Below are positions 29,101-35,785 of a DNA stretch of 35,785 nt, piece by piece. Source of the DNA: Treponema sp. (GTDB taxonomy: Bacteria > Spirochaetota > Spirochaetia > Treponematales > Breznakiellaceae); NCBI GenBank assembly GCA_031256445.1, contig JAIRQN010000012.1, forward strand, positions 1 through 35,785, in the 5' to 3' direction. The notes below the pieces were generated by a model. That model saw only the letters and a list, made by a program, of their open reading frames with translations, did not search any database and was not told the origin of the DNA. The translations under genes and the position numbers were made by a program. The first letter of the stretch is position 1. Each line of letters begins with the position of its first letter.

Positions 29101-29644
29101 GTCCCTGATCGTCAAAAATGCAGCGCGAGAATGAAATGGTGGTTTTATTAATGCCTATATTGAGGTAAGGGTCAGTTTCACCGACTTTTCCGTCCGCCCT
29201 GACAGCGGCATCGTACCAGGGACGGGTATGAGGCAAATAATCATCAGGGGGCGCCCATCCAATGCCTGTCAGGAATTTACCGTCAAATATATCAAAGCAG
29301 CCGAAAACGCTGGTTGCGTACGACACATAATTTTCGTCGGTAATAATATAGGCCGTTATGTCGTCAATATAGCGTTTCACTTCATCAAAACCGGCGCCGT
29401 TCAGGATCATCATCCTGATGTTTTCGGAGACGATGCCAAGGGTAGCCTTGGGTTCCATCAGGTCGGCTTCGATATAAGACTGGGTGTTGGCGATCGCGTT
29501 ATTTACATTGGCGATTAAATGCCTGCGTTCAATGCCGCTCATGAAATGGTAACTTAAAAAAACCATCAATGCAAACGCCAGGAAAACGGCCAGTAGCTGA
29601 ACATGGGTAACTACAGACAATAATTTTTTAAAAAAATATTTCAT
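26102..29644 (-). CDS. Hybrid sensor histidine kinase: dCache-PAS-PAS-HisKA-HATPase-REC-HPt
   Basis: The 1180-residue kinase has TM1 (about 15-35), a periplasmic double Cache domain (about 40-290), TM2 (about 298-322), two PAS domains (about 335-450 and 455-580), HisKA with phosphoacceptor H600 in KMSHEIRTPMN, HATPase (DTGQGMT, GTGLGMNI), a receiver with D909 in FMDHMMPRMDG, and a C-terminal HPt domain with H1044 in NTHAMKSAL. The Cache domain carries the spacing of the dCache amino-acid motif (Y136, R141, W143, Y144, D190). The ATG overlaps the stop of the HD-GYP regulator by 4 nt (ATGA). The HPt probably passes phosphate to that regulator. Confidence 0.95.
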   Translation of the reverse strand: MKYFFKKLLSVVTHVQLLAVFLAFALMVFLSYHFMSGIERRHLIANVNNAIANTQSYIEADLMEPKATLGIVSENIRMMILNGAGFDEVKRYIDDITAYIITDENYVSYATSVFGCFDIFDGKFLTGIGWAPPDDYLPHTRPWYDAAVRADGKVGETDPYLNIGINKTTISFSRCIFDDQGQRLGIVGLDILLDRIAEYAVNTFATDDSYGILLDKNFYVLAHPHPAYAGKHLRQMNDGLAIERDLKDGIQISERKATDYNGNESVLFIRELNNGWYLAIIAYAKKYYQSVTNIAYILVALGIIFAAGLSAILLSIIMSRKRAEERTKIMLDATPLCANFWDRNYVNIDCNSEALKLFGISGKNEYLERFYELSPEYQQDGNLSKTKLIEYIGKAFEEGYCSFEWTHRKLNGEPIPCEITLVRVNYRNDYMVAGYVRDLRAIRKMMEKMREADECTQLLFDATPLSSCLFDKKLKVVECNHETLRLFGLPGKQELSANFHKLSPEYQADGSMSSFQFNKYADEAFEEGYARFEWIFQKLDSEPIPAEVTLVRVKFRGEYAIAGYIRDLRELKAMIAEMHRAEIAEESNKAKSDFLAKMSHEIRTPMNAILGITEIQLQDEQIPLATKEALERIYNSGDLLLGIINDILDLSKIEAGKLELSCAQYNIASLIHDTVKLNIMRYESKPIEFLLDVNEKIPVALIGDELRIKQILNNILSNAFKYTHEGMINLDVFCEQAGGAGSVTLVLRVTDTGQGMTEDQVRKLGIKYSRFNQEANRKTEGTGLGMNITQNLVKMMSGEINAESTPGTGSVFTVRLPQKYEGDAVLGKELADNLKTLNLKNTSKMRNAQITQDFMPYGRVLIVDDVETNLYVARGLLAPYGLSIDTALSGFEAIDIIKSGKTYDVIFMDHMMPRMDGIETVNIMRSLGYSKPIVALTANALTGQAEMFLTNGFNDFISKPIDIRQLNSSLNKLIRDRQSEQVLESARKQKSKLYTAGKYKQSTDSQLTEFFIRDAEKSAGILEMILRSQCSREDDMSMLIINTHAMKSALANVSEADLSQSAYELEQAGREKNTAFILEKLPVFISSLRDLIDRIRPADDKNDEIEAVEEADDIQYLREKLLVMEEACAAYDKNAAKKALAELKKKPWPHSIKENLSLITEHLLHSEFEEAAAIAKECMP

Positions 29645-30663
29645 TGTTCGTTCATTCCCACAGCCTTAAACAGACCTCTTGCCTCGAAAAATGTATTCGC
29701 TATTTCAGGATCAAACTGAGAGCCTGAATTTTTCATAATAATTTCCACCGCCTCTTCGTGCGAATTGGCGTGCTTATACTGGCGTTCGGAAACAAGGGCG
29801 TCATACACATCCACTATCGCCATTATGCGCCCCTGCAGAGGGATTTCAGCGCCTTTCAGCCCGCGGGGATAACCGCTGCCGTCCCAATGCTCATGATGGG
29901 TGCCGGCGAACAGCTTTGCGTTACGCAAAAATTCAGCTTCGCCTGTAAGGGAAACAATTTCGTCAATTATCCTCTCTCCTTCGATAGCGTGCGTCTTCAT
30001 TAACCGGAATTCATCATCTGTAAGTTTTTCAGGTTTGTTGATAATAATATCCGTTATGGTGATTTTTCCCATGTCATGCATGCGGGCGGACGAGATTACC
30101 CTTTCTATGTCCCATTTGCGCAGCTCGTCTGCATACACGCCGCGTTCCATCATCATGTGTATCAATATTCTTATATAGACAGTCGTTCTTTCAATATGCC
30201 CGCTGGTTCCCTTGTCGCGGTTTTCGATCATATCAGCCAGAACGGACATGATGCTGTTCTGCATTTTATGCAACTGCTTTGTCCGCTGCTGGATTATTTC
30301 TTCTATTTCCAGATATGTCTTGATGCGGTTCTGCAGCACAGGCGCGGAAAACGGTTTTGTGACAAAATCCACAGCGCCAAGCTCAAAACCGCGAGCTTCC
30401 ACTTCGGCGTCTGTACGGCCCGTAAGAAACATGACGGGAATGCCTGCAAGCGCATAGTTTAGTTTCAGTCTCCTCAGCGCTTCAAATCCGTCTATTTCAG
30501 GCATTTCAATATCAAGAAGAATTAAATCGGGAGTAATTTTTTGAATAAGACTGAACATTTTCGCCGCAGACACCATTGTCATGACACGGTAATGCGTTTC
30601 CAGCGCTGTTTCTGCCATAGTCAGATTGGTATCGCTGTCATCTACTACAAATATTGTTTTCAA
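29641..30663 (-). CDS. Response regulator with HD-GYP output domain (RpfG-like)
   Basis: The 340-residue protein has a receiver domain (1-120; phosphoacceptor D51 in LLDIEMPEIDG, K of TKPF) and an HD-GYP domain (about 145-330; MHDMGK, HHEHWDGSGYP). It should break down c-di-GMP when phosphorylated. The start is TTG at 30663 (MKTIFVVDD) with GAGGA 9 nt upstream; the nearby ATG is out of frame. It is the first gene of a two-gene operon with the hybrid kinase and overlaps it by 4 nt. This is the common RpfG/RpfC-type pairing, although here the kinase has a Cache sensor instead of the RpfC membrane domain. Confidence 0.94.
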   Translation of the reverse strand: MKTIFVVDDSDTNLTMAETALETHYRVMTMVSAAKMFSLIQKITPDLILLDIEMPEIDGFEALRRLKLNYALAGIPVMFLTGRTDAEVEARGFELGAVDFVTKPFSAPVLQNRIKTYLEIEEIIQQRTKQLHKMQNSIMSVLADMIENRDKGTSGHIERTTVYIRILIHMMMERGVYADELRKWDIERVISSARMHDMGKITITDIIINKPEKLTDDEFRLMKTHAIEGERIIDEIVSLTGEAEFLRNAKLFAGTHHEHWDGSGYPRGLKGAEIPLQGRIMAIVDVYDALVSERQYKHANSHEEAVEIIMKNSGSQFDPEIANTFFEARGLFKAVGMNEQ

Positions 30664-30847
30664 AAATCCATGTCCTCGCTATTATAAATCATCAGAACAA
30701 AAAATCGGATTAATTTAAATGCAAAAAAACATTAATAAACAGAAAATTTCACGTTTTTGTTAATTTAATTTTATTATATGCATAGCGCGAATGTCAAGAT
30801 GAACGCAGAGCTATTGGAACTCCTTTAAAAAAATGTTATAAGTTGCC

Positions 30848-31768
30848 ATGCCGATAAAAATTCCAAAAGCGCTGCCCGCCTATAACGCTCTGTCCGCTGA
30901 ACAGGTTTTTGTAATGACAGAAGATCGCGCCGAGCATCAGGATATAAGGCCTTTAAAAGTCGGAATCGTCAATCTGATGCCGACAACAATTGACACTGAA
31001 ATTCAACTCCTGCGCCTGTTGGGAAACAGCCCCCTGCAGGTTGATATAACCTTTTTGAACATGGGCAGCCACTCCTCCAAAAACGCGCCTCCCGGTCATT
31101 TGGAAAAATTTTACATAAGTACAGAAGAAATTGTCTGTTTGAAAGTTCGTTTTGACGGGTTGATAATTACAGGAGCTCCAGTTGAAACGCTGCCCTTTGA
31201 AGATGTCGATTACTGGGATGAGCTTGCCAGGATAATTGATTATTCGGAAAAAAATGTTTATTCAACCCTGCATATTTGCTGGGGAGCGCAGGCCGGTCTT
31301 TACCGGCGTTACAAAATCCCAAAAACGCAGCTGGAAAAAAAACTCTTCGGCGTTTTTCCCCATGCTGTGCTTGCGCAGCACCGCCTGCTGTTCCGCGGAT
31401 TTGACGATGAATTTCTGGCTCCCCAGTCAAGGCACACAACCAGCGACAGGGACGCCATTGCCAGTGAAAGCCGCCTTTTAATTCATTCCGAAACCGCAGA
31501 AACAGGCGTCTTTATCGCAACAGCCCGCGAAGGCCGCGAAATTTATGTATCAGGTCATCTTGAATACGACCCTTTCACTATCGATCGCGAATACAAACGC
31601 GATATTTCCAAAGGCCTGCGGATTGACATACCAAAAAATTATTATCTTGATGACGATCCGTCAAAAGCGCCTATAGTCCGCTGGCGCGCTCACGCAAATC
31701 TTTTCTTCGATAACTGGCTGAATTATGTTTATCAGGAAACCCCCTACAACCTTGATGACTTGATATAA
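30848..31768 (+). CDS. metA: Homoserine O-acetyltransferase of the MetA family (predicted acetyl-CoA user)
   Basis: The 306-residue enzyme activates homoserine for methionine synthesis. The nucleophile is C144 in HICWGAQAG, and the catalytic H237 and E239 are in SGHLEYD. In this family, one residue after GAPV sets the acyl donor: Gly in E. coli (succinyl-CoA), Glu in acetyl-CoA users. Here it is Glu (E113, ITGAPVETLPFEDVDYW), which predicts O-acetylhomoserine as product. The SD is weak. The 184-nt upstream region shows no SAM riboswitch or T-box that I can recognise. The gene leads the methionine cluster with metN 22 nt downstream. Confidence 0.94.
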   Translation: MPIKIPKALPAYNALSAEQVFVMTEDRAEHQDIRPLKVGIVNLMPTTIDTEIQLLRLLGNSPLQVDITFLNMGSHSSKNAPPGHLEKFYISTEEIVCLKVRFDGLIITGAPVETLPFEDVDYWDELARIIDYSEKNVYSTLHICWGAQAGLYRRYKIPKTQLEKKLFGVFPHAVLAQHRLLFRGFDDEFLAPQSRHTTSDRDAIASESRLLIHSETAETGVFIATAREGREIYVSGHLEYDPFTIDREYKRDISKGLRIDIPKNYYLDDDPSKAPIVRWRAHANLFFDNWLNYVYQETPYNLDDLI

Positions 31769-31790
31769 AATATTTGCTATTATTAAGAAA

Positions 31791-32510
31791 ATGATTGAAC
31801 TAAAAGGAATTTCCAAAAAATACGGCGAAGTTACGGCGGTAAAGCGGGTAGACCTTACAATTCCGCCGGGCTGTATTTACGGAATTATCGGAAGAAGCGG
31901 CGCGGGAAAATCAAGCCTGCTGCGCGTTATAAGCCTGCTGGAAACGCCCGACACGGGGGAGGTGCGCTACAACGGCGAGCGTGTCGATACTTTGCAGGGA
32001 AAAGCGCTGCTGGAAAAGCGCAGACGCATGGGAATGATATTTCAGAATTTTAACCTGCTTGGATCGCGCAGCGCGTCGGCGAATATTGCCTATCCGCTGG
32101 AAATTGCCGGAATGAACAAGAAGCAAATTGAAGAGCGCGTAAATGAGCTGATGGAAATGGTCGATATCGCCGACAAGCGGAAGGCCCGTTTGAGAGAACT
32201 CTCCGGCGGACAGAAACAAAGGGTGGCTATTGCCCGCGCTCTCGCCGTTAACCCGGACGTGCTGTTCTGCGATGAAGCGACAAGTTCCCTGGATCCGCAG
32301 ACTACCCGTTCAATTCTTGGGCTAATCCGCAGTCTGCAGGAACAGTTAAAAATAACTGTTATACTTATAACGCATCAGATGGAAGTAATAAAAGAGATAT
32401 GCCATGAAGTGGCGGTAATGGACACAGGCATTATAGCGGAATCAGGAAGCGTTGCCTCTGTATTTGAATCGCCGCAGACAACCGCGGCGCGGGAGATGCT
32501 ACATGTTTAG
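31791..32510 (+). CDS. metN: Methionine ABC transporter ATP-binding protein without the NIL/ACT domain
   Basis: The 239-residue ATPase has Walker A GRSGAGKSS, the Q-loop FQNFNLL, signature LSGGQKQR, Walker B DVLFCDEATSSLDP and H-loop ITHQ. It powers methionine import with MetI and MetQ. E. coli MetN (343 residues) carries a C-terminal NIL/ACT domain that binds methionine and shuts off transport; this protein stops right after the ATPase core, so that control is absent. The stop overlaps the metI start by 8 nt. The SD is weak. Confidence 0.93.
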   Translation: MIELKGISKKYGEVTAVKRVDLTIPPGCIYGIIGRSGAGKSSLLRVISLLETPDTGEVRYNGERVDTLQGKALLEKRRRMGMIFQNFNLLGSRSASANIAYPLEIAGMNKKQIEERVNELMEMVDIADKRKARLRELSGGQKQRVAIARALAVNPDVLFCDEATSSLDPQTTRSILGLIRSLQEQLKITVILITHQMEVIKEICHEVAVMDTGIIAESGSVASVFESPQTTAAREMLHV

Positions 32511-33171
32511 CGAAAAAATTATGGAAGTGTTATCCATGCTTCCCATGGCGACAGCCGAAACAGTGTATATGACTTTCGCATCGACATTTTTTGCGTGTCT
32601 TCTGGGTTTTCCGCTCGGCGCGTATCTGTATGTTACTTCCCCTGCCGGTATAATGCCGCGCAGGGTAACATATAATGTAATGTCCCGGATTGTGAACCTT
32701 TTCCGTTCGCTTCCCTTTATCATTCTTATGATTCTGCTTATACCCCTGACGCGGATGATTATTAAAACAAGCATCGGTCCGACAGCGGTAATAATCCCGC
32801 TCTCAATTGCGGCCGCTCCTTTTGTCGCCCGTGTCGCCGAATCCGCGCTTGCTGAAGTTGACCACGGCGTAATCACTGCGGCCCGCGCGATGGGTTCCAC
32901 AAATTTTCAGATTATCCGTAAAGTGCTCATCCCCGAAGCAATGCCGGCTTTGGTCTCCGGCCTTGCCCTGACAATTATTAATATAATCGGATATTCGGCA
33001 ATGGCGGGCGCAATCGGCGGAAGAGGGCTTGGAGATCTTGCAATCAGATACGGTTATTACCGCTTCAGGACTGATGTAACAATCGGCGCCGTTATTATTA
33101 TTCTGATACTTGTTGAAGCGGTGCAGATTATCGGAACCGCCATTAGCCGGCGGCTGTTGTCAAAGCGCTGA
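32503..33171 (+). CDS. metI: Methionine ABC transporter permease
   Basis: The start is the ATG at 32503 (MFSEKIMEV), with GGGAG before it, inside the end of metN. An earlier in-frame ATG would overlap metN by about 60 nt and is less likely. The 222-residue protein has about five membrane helices and the EAA loop ARAMGSTNFQIIRKVLIPEA, which contacts MetN. Length and pattern match E. coli MetI (217). Confidence 0.93.
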   Translation: MFSEKIMEVLSMLPMATAETVYMTFASTFFACLLGFPLGAYLYVTSPAGIMPRRVTYNVMSRIVNLFRSLPFIILMILLIPLTRMIIKTSIGPTAVIIPLSIAAAPFVARVAESALAEVDHGVITAARAMGSTNFQIIRKVLIPEAMPALVSGLALTIINIIGYSAMAGAIGGRGLGDLAIRYGYYRFRTDVTIGAVIIILILVEAVQIIGTAISRRLLSKR

Positions 33172-33218
33172 ATAAACGGTAACATTGAAATTACAAAAAT
33201 ATTTTTTAAGAGGAAAAA

Positions 33219-34022
33219 ATGAGGAAAAATTTTAAAAACCTGTTAATCGCAGGAGCGCTGGTTCTGGCAGTTGTTTTCGCGTCCTGCGCTGGCAGAAAAG
33301 AAGCGGGAAAAGTACTGTCAATCGGAGCCACGCCTGTACCGCATGCCGAATTGCTTAATTTGGTTAAAGACGATCTGGCTGCCGCTGGAATTACCCTTAA
33401 AGTTGTGGAATTTACGGATTATGTACAGCCCAATGTGGCGGTGCAAGCAGGAGATCTGGACGCCAACTTCTTCCAGCACATTCCATATCTGGAATCCAAT
33501 GATGAATGGGCAAGCAAACTTCGTTCGGCTTTCGGCGTTCATGTTGAGCCTTTCGGGCTCTATTCAGAAAAATTCAAAGACATTAACGAAATGCCGGACG
33601 GCGCGTCAATCGCCATTCCAAACGATCCGTCCAACGGAGGCCGCGCTCTGCTGCTGCTTCAGTCAAACGGGCTTATCAGATTAAAAAACGGATCAGGCCT
33701 TACAGCGACTCCGCGCGACATTACCAGCAACCCGAAAAATTTACGTTTTCAGGAACTGGAAGCCGCTCAGCTCCCCCGCTCTTTGCAGGATGTGGACGCG
33801 GCTACAATCAACGGCAATTATGCGCTTGAAGCCGGTTTTAACCCGATACGGGATTCTTTAATAATTGAAGGCGCCGAATCGCCTTATGTGAATATCATTG
33901 TAGTGCAGAAAGGCAAAGAAAATGATCCTAAAATAACCGCATTAAAAAACGCCCTTCTGTCGCAGAAAGTAAAGGATTTCATCAACAGCCGTTATAACGG
34001 CGGAGTCGCGGCGGTATTTTAA
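33219..34022 (+). CDS. metQ: Methionine-binding lipoprotein
   Basis: The 267-residue lipoprotein has a signal peptide ending VFASC (cysteine near residue 23), then the NlpA/MetQ fold: SIGATPVPHAELL, DYVQPNVAVQAGDLDANFFQ, IAIPNDPSNGGRALLLL, and ATINGNYALEAG. It captures methionine outside the inner membrane and delivers it to MetNI. AGAGGAA precedes the ATG. It is 47 nt after metI and 11 nt before the aldo/keto reductase. Confidence 0.95.
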   Translation: MRKNFKNLLIAGALVLAVVFASCAGRKEAGKVLSIGATPVPHAELLNLVKDDLAAAGITLKVVEFTDYVQPNVAVQAGDLDANFFQHIPYLESNDEWASKLRSAFGVHVEPFGLYSEKFKDINEMPDGASIAIPNDPSNGGRALLLLQSNGLIRLKNGSGLTATPRDITSNPKNLRFQELEAAQLPRSLQDVDAATINGNYALEAGFNPIRDSLIIEGAESPYVNIIVVQKGKENDPKITALKNALLSQKVKDFINSRYNGGVAAVF

Positions 34023-34033
34023 CGGAGGCCGGC

Positions 34034-35113
34034 ATGTTATACAGGGAATACGGGCAGACAGGCGAAAAAATTTCTCTTCTTGGTTTTGGAGGGATGAGAT
34101 TCAAAAATGTGGATGATCATGACGAGTGTATCCGCATGATGATTGCCGCCGCCGAAAAGGGAATTAATTACTTTGATACCGCGCCCGGTTATTTTGAAGG
34201 CAGGAGTGAAACTGTTTTCGGAAAAGCGTTCGCGCAGATGAGGAAAAGAAACCTTCCTTACTTTTGCGCTACCAAGACTTTTGAAAGCACAGAGAGCGGC
34301 ATACGAAAAGAAATTGAAGCCCAGCTCAAACGCCTTGATATTCCCTGTATTGATTTTTACCATATCTGGTGCATTACAAGCGCCGATGTTTGGCAAAAAC
34401 GAAAAAACGACGGTATTCTTGATACTTTTAAAAAACTGAAAGAAGAGGGACTCGTTAAGCACATCTGTGTTTCCAGTCATCTTATCAAAAATCAAATTAA
34501 TGAACTTTTAATGGAAGGCGTTTTTGAAGGCGTATTGTTCGGCTATTCGGCGTACAATTTCCAGACAAGGCAGGAAGCGTTTGACGCAATCAGGGCGAAA
34601 AAAATCGGCGCGGTTGTGATGAACCCTCTCGGCGGCGGAATAATTCCGCAGCATCCTGATTTGTTCAAATTTTTATGCCGCGAAGGCGAAAGCGTCACCG
34701 CCGCCGCTCTTCGCATCCTTTGGGATCATCCGGAAATTACTTCAACCCTTGTCGGCTTCGACACGATTGAACATCTGAACGAAGCGTTAGCTGCTATGGA
34801 CGGTTACAGACCGCGCGCGCAGGCGGAACTTGAGGAAATAAAATCCAAATCCGCGGTATCTCTTGAAGGTATCTGTACAGGCTGCTCCTATTGCGACAAC
34901 TGCCCGCAGGGAGTGCCTATTCCGCGTTATATGGACGCGTACAACCACAAACTGCTGCAAAAAAATTCCCAGGACCCGATTGGAGACCGCCTGAAGTGGC
35001 ATTGGAGTCTGTCAAGATCGGGAGCGGCGAAATGCACTGCCTGCGGCCAGTGCGAATCCGCTTGCACTCAGCATATTGATATTATTAAAAGACTGAAGGA
35101 AATCGCGGGGTAG
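34034..35113 (+). CDS. Aldo/keto reductase with C-terminal iron-sulfur cluster motifs
   Basis: The 359-residue protein has a TIM-barrel aldo/keto reductase domain (1-275) and a ferredoxin-like tail. Tetrad residues Asp and Tyr (FDTAPGYFEGRSE) and Lys (ATKTF) are present, but the His position in the fourth strand is Trp (DFYHIWCI). The tail has CTGCSYCDNCP and CTACGQCESAC, enough ligands for two [4Fe-4S] clusters, so it probably takes part in electron transfer in anaerobic metabolism. The substrate is unknown. GGAGG is 4 nt before the ATG. Position 11 nt after metQ implies cotranscription with metNIQ, although no direct link to methionine is known. Confidence 0.92.
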   Translation: MLYREYGQTGEKISLLGFGGMRFKNVDDHDECIRMMIAAAEKGINYFDTAPGYFEGRSETVFGKAFAQMRKRNLPYFCATKTFESTESGIRKEIEAQLKRLDIPCIDFYHIWCITSADVWQKRKNDGILDTFKKLKEEGLVKHICVSSHLIKNQINELLMEGVFEGVLFGYSAYNFQTRQEAFDAIRAKKIGAVVMNPLGGGIIPQHPDLFKFLCREGESVTAAALRILWDHPEITSTLVGFDTIEHLNEALAAMDGYRPRAQAELEEIKSKSAVSLEGICTGCSYCDNCPQGVPIPRYMDAYNHKLLQKNSQDPIGDRLKWHWSLSRSGAAKCTACGQCESACTQHIDIIKRLKEIAG

Positions 35114-35122
35114 ACCGCTTTT
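35105..35122 (+). terminator. Weak terminator after the aldo/keto reductase gene
   Basis: GCGG (35105-35108) pairs with CCGC (35115-35118) around a 6-nt loop and is followed by TTTT. The stem begins inside the last codons of the gene. It is short, so termination may be partial. Confidence 0.35.
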
Positions 35123-35153
35123 ACTCAAAAATACTCCTTAAACAGTATAATTA

Positions 35154-35188
35154 TTGACAATGTAAATAAAATAGTGTATATTATTTAC
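35154..35188 (+). promoter_or_regulatory. Promoter and operator of the RelB/DinJ-YoeB operon
   Basis: Perfect -35 TTGACA (35154-35159) and -10 TATATT (35177-35182) are 17 nt apart. An inverted repeat with perfect 8-nt arms, GTAAATAA (35162-35169) and TTATTTAC (35181-35188), spans the spacer and -10. It is the likely site for the antitoxin or the toxin-antitoxin complex to shut off its own operon. Confidence 0.75.
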
Positions 35189-35200
35189 AGGGAGATTTTT

Positions 35201-35467
35201 ATGGCTCAGACAAATATTAATATTCGCATGGATACTCAATTGAAAAAACAATTCGAAGATTTTTGTTCAAATGTAGGTTTAACGATGAGTACAGCTTTTA
35301 ATATTTTCGCCAAAACATCCGTCAGGCAGCAGAAAATACCATTTGAGATTACCGCAATTACAGATACCTTTTACAGCGAATCCAACATGAGGTTTTTATT
35401 TGAGGGGATCAGGCAATTGGATGCCGGGAAGGGTATTGAACACGATATTATTGAGGCTGATGATTGA
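35201..35467 (+). CDS. RelB/DinJ-family antitoxin
   Basis: The ATG at 35201 with AGGGAG upstream is used; an in-frame GTG at 35174 lies within the promoter. The 88-residue protein has the ribbon-helix-helix DNA-binding N-terminus of RelB/DinJ (TNINIRMDTQLKKQFEDFCS, then GLTMSTAFNIFAKTSVR). The rest is an acidic C-terminus that would wrap the toxin. It overlaps the toxin start by 4 nt. Confidence 0.92.
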   Translation: MAQTNINIRMDTQLKKQFEDFCSNVGLTMSTAFNIFAKTSVRQQKIPFEITAITDTFYSESNMRFLFEGIRQLDAGKGIEHDIIEADD

Positions 35468-35724
35468 AAAAAATATGGTTTGATAAATCATGGGATGATT
35501 ATCTTTATTGGCAAAAGGAAAATAAAAATATGCTAAAAAAGATCAATCAACTTATCAGAGATATTGAAAGAAATCCATTTGAGGGCATTGGCAAACCCGA
35601 ACCTTTAAAAGGTAACCTAACCAACTGGTGGTCGCGAAGGATAGACGATACGCATCGTATCGTCTACCGCATTGAAAATAACTATCTGGAAATCTTACAG
35701 TGTAAAGAACATTATAATGGTTAA
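35464..35724 (+). CDS. yoeB: YoeB-family mRNA-cleaving toxin
   Basis: The start is TTG at 35464, overlapping the antitoxin stop (TTGA). The 86-residue protein matches YoeB in length, and the catalytic residues fall at the same numbers as in E. coli YoeB: E46 (GKPEPLKG), R65 (HRIVYRI), H83 and Y84 (CKEHYN). It should cut mRNA in the ribosomal A site when freed from its antitoxin. It appears intact. The remaining 61 nt to the window end show nothing recognisable. Confidence 0.94.
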   Translation: MKKIWFDKSWDDYLYWQKENKNMLKKINQLIRDIERNPFEGIGKPEPLKGNLTNWWSRRIDDTHRIVYRIENNYLEILQCKEHYNG

Positions 35725-35785
35725 AGCAGTATCTTTTATCTCTAATATTGCGGAGATTCTCACTCACTTCACTATCTTCTCTGTT

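Noticed and set aside
30664-30847. SAM riboswitch or T-box upstream of metA
   Set aside because: The 184 nt are AT-rich and show none of the conserved stems or T-box sequences; only weak -10-like hexamers are present.
32452-32502. Upstream in-frame start for metI
   Set aside because: It would overlap metN by about 60 nt and add a charged RRRQPRRGR segment not expected for MetI; ATG 32503 has GGGAG.

Overview
The window looks like part of the chromosome of a host-associated, anaerobic spirochaete, most likely Treponema or a close relative. This is inferred from gene content, not from a search. The supporting signs are relaxed-lipobox lipoproteins, a formylglycine-fold (FGE) protein without catalytic cysteines, CsgG/LpoB-like lipoproteins, a Gly/Arg-rich IF2 N-terminus, orphan HigA genes, and extensive c-di-GMP and two-component signalling. 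Translation starts are mixed: most genes have a purine-rich Shine-Dalgarno, several start with TTG, and at least two look leaderless.

Layout. 1-2844: a truncated heavy-metal P1B ATPase (minus strand) with a palindromic operator, a divergent DtxR-type regulator, and a double-HD (HD-GYP) protein. 3066-9049: a sigma-70 family factor, then four envelope genes on the same strand (two CsgG/LpoB-like lipoproteins, a large pseudo-FGE protein, a small exported glycine-rich protein). 9050-10393: an accessory stretch with decayed palindromes, a palindrome-containing promoter, a 137-bp foldback leader, an orphan HigA-like protein with a lysine-rich tail, a small unknown gene, and an eroded integrase-like N-terminus beside tRNA-Phe. 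10508-15570: an MscS channel, a diguanylate cyclase with four GAF domains, tRNA-Ala with a duplicated 3' end, and a membrane glycosyltransferase.

15662-26082 is a long minus-strand block: rimP-nusA-infB-rbfA-metG-femX-DUF1566 lipoprotein-ilvE. It is read from a promoter at 26054-26082 that is followed at once by a terminator-like hairpin, which suggests attenuation. The last codons and terminator of ilvE have been duplicated downstream. 26102-30663 is a two-gene signalling operon: an HD-GYP response regulator and a hybrid histidine kinase whose Cache domain carries an amino-acid-binding motif.

30848-34022 is a methionine cluster: a metA whose residues predict homoserine O-acetyltransferase, then metN-metI-metQ for methionine import. 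MetN lacks the usual C-terminal sensor domain. A ferredoxin-like aldo/keto reductase follows in the same run. The window ends with a RelB/DinJ-YoeB toxin-antitoxin pair that has a clear promoter and operator.

Together the genes give translation and transcription housekeeping, methionine supply, and a dispersed c-di-GMP circuit (one cyclase, two HD-GYP proteins). The least explained parts are the sigma factor with its downstream envelope genes (2898-9049) and the structured-leader HigA locus (9192-9822).
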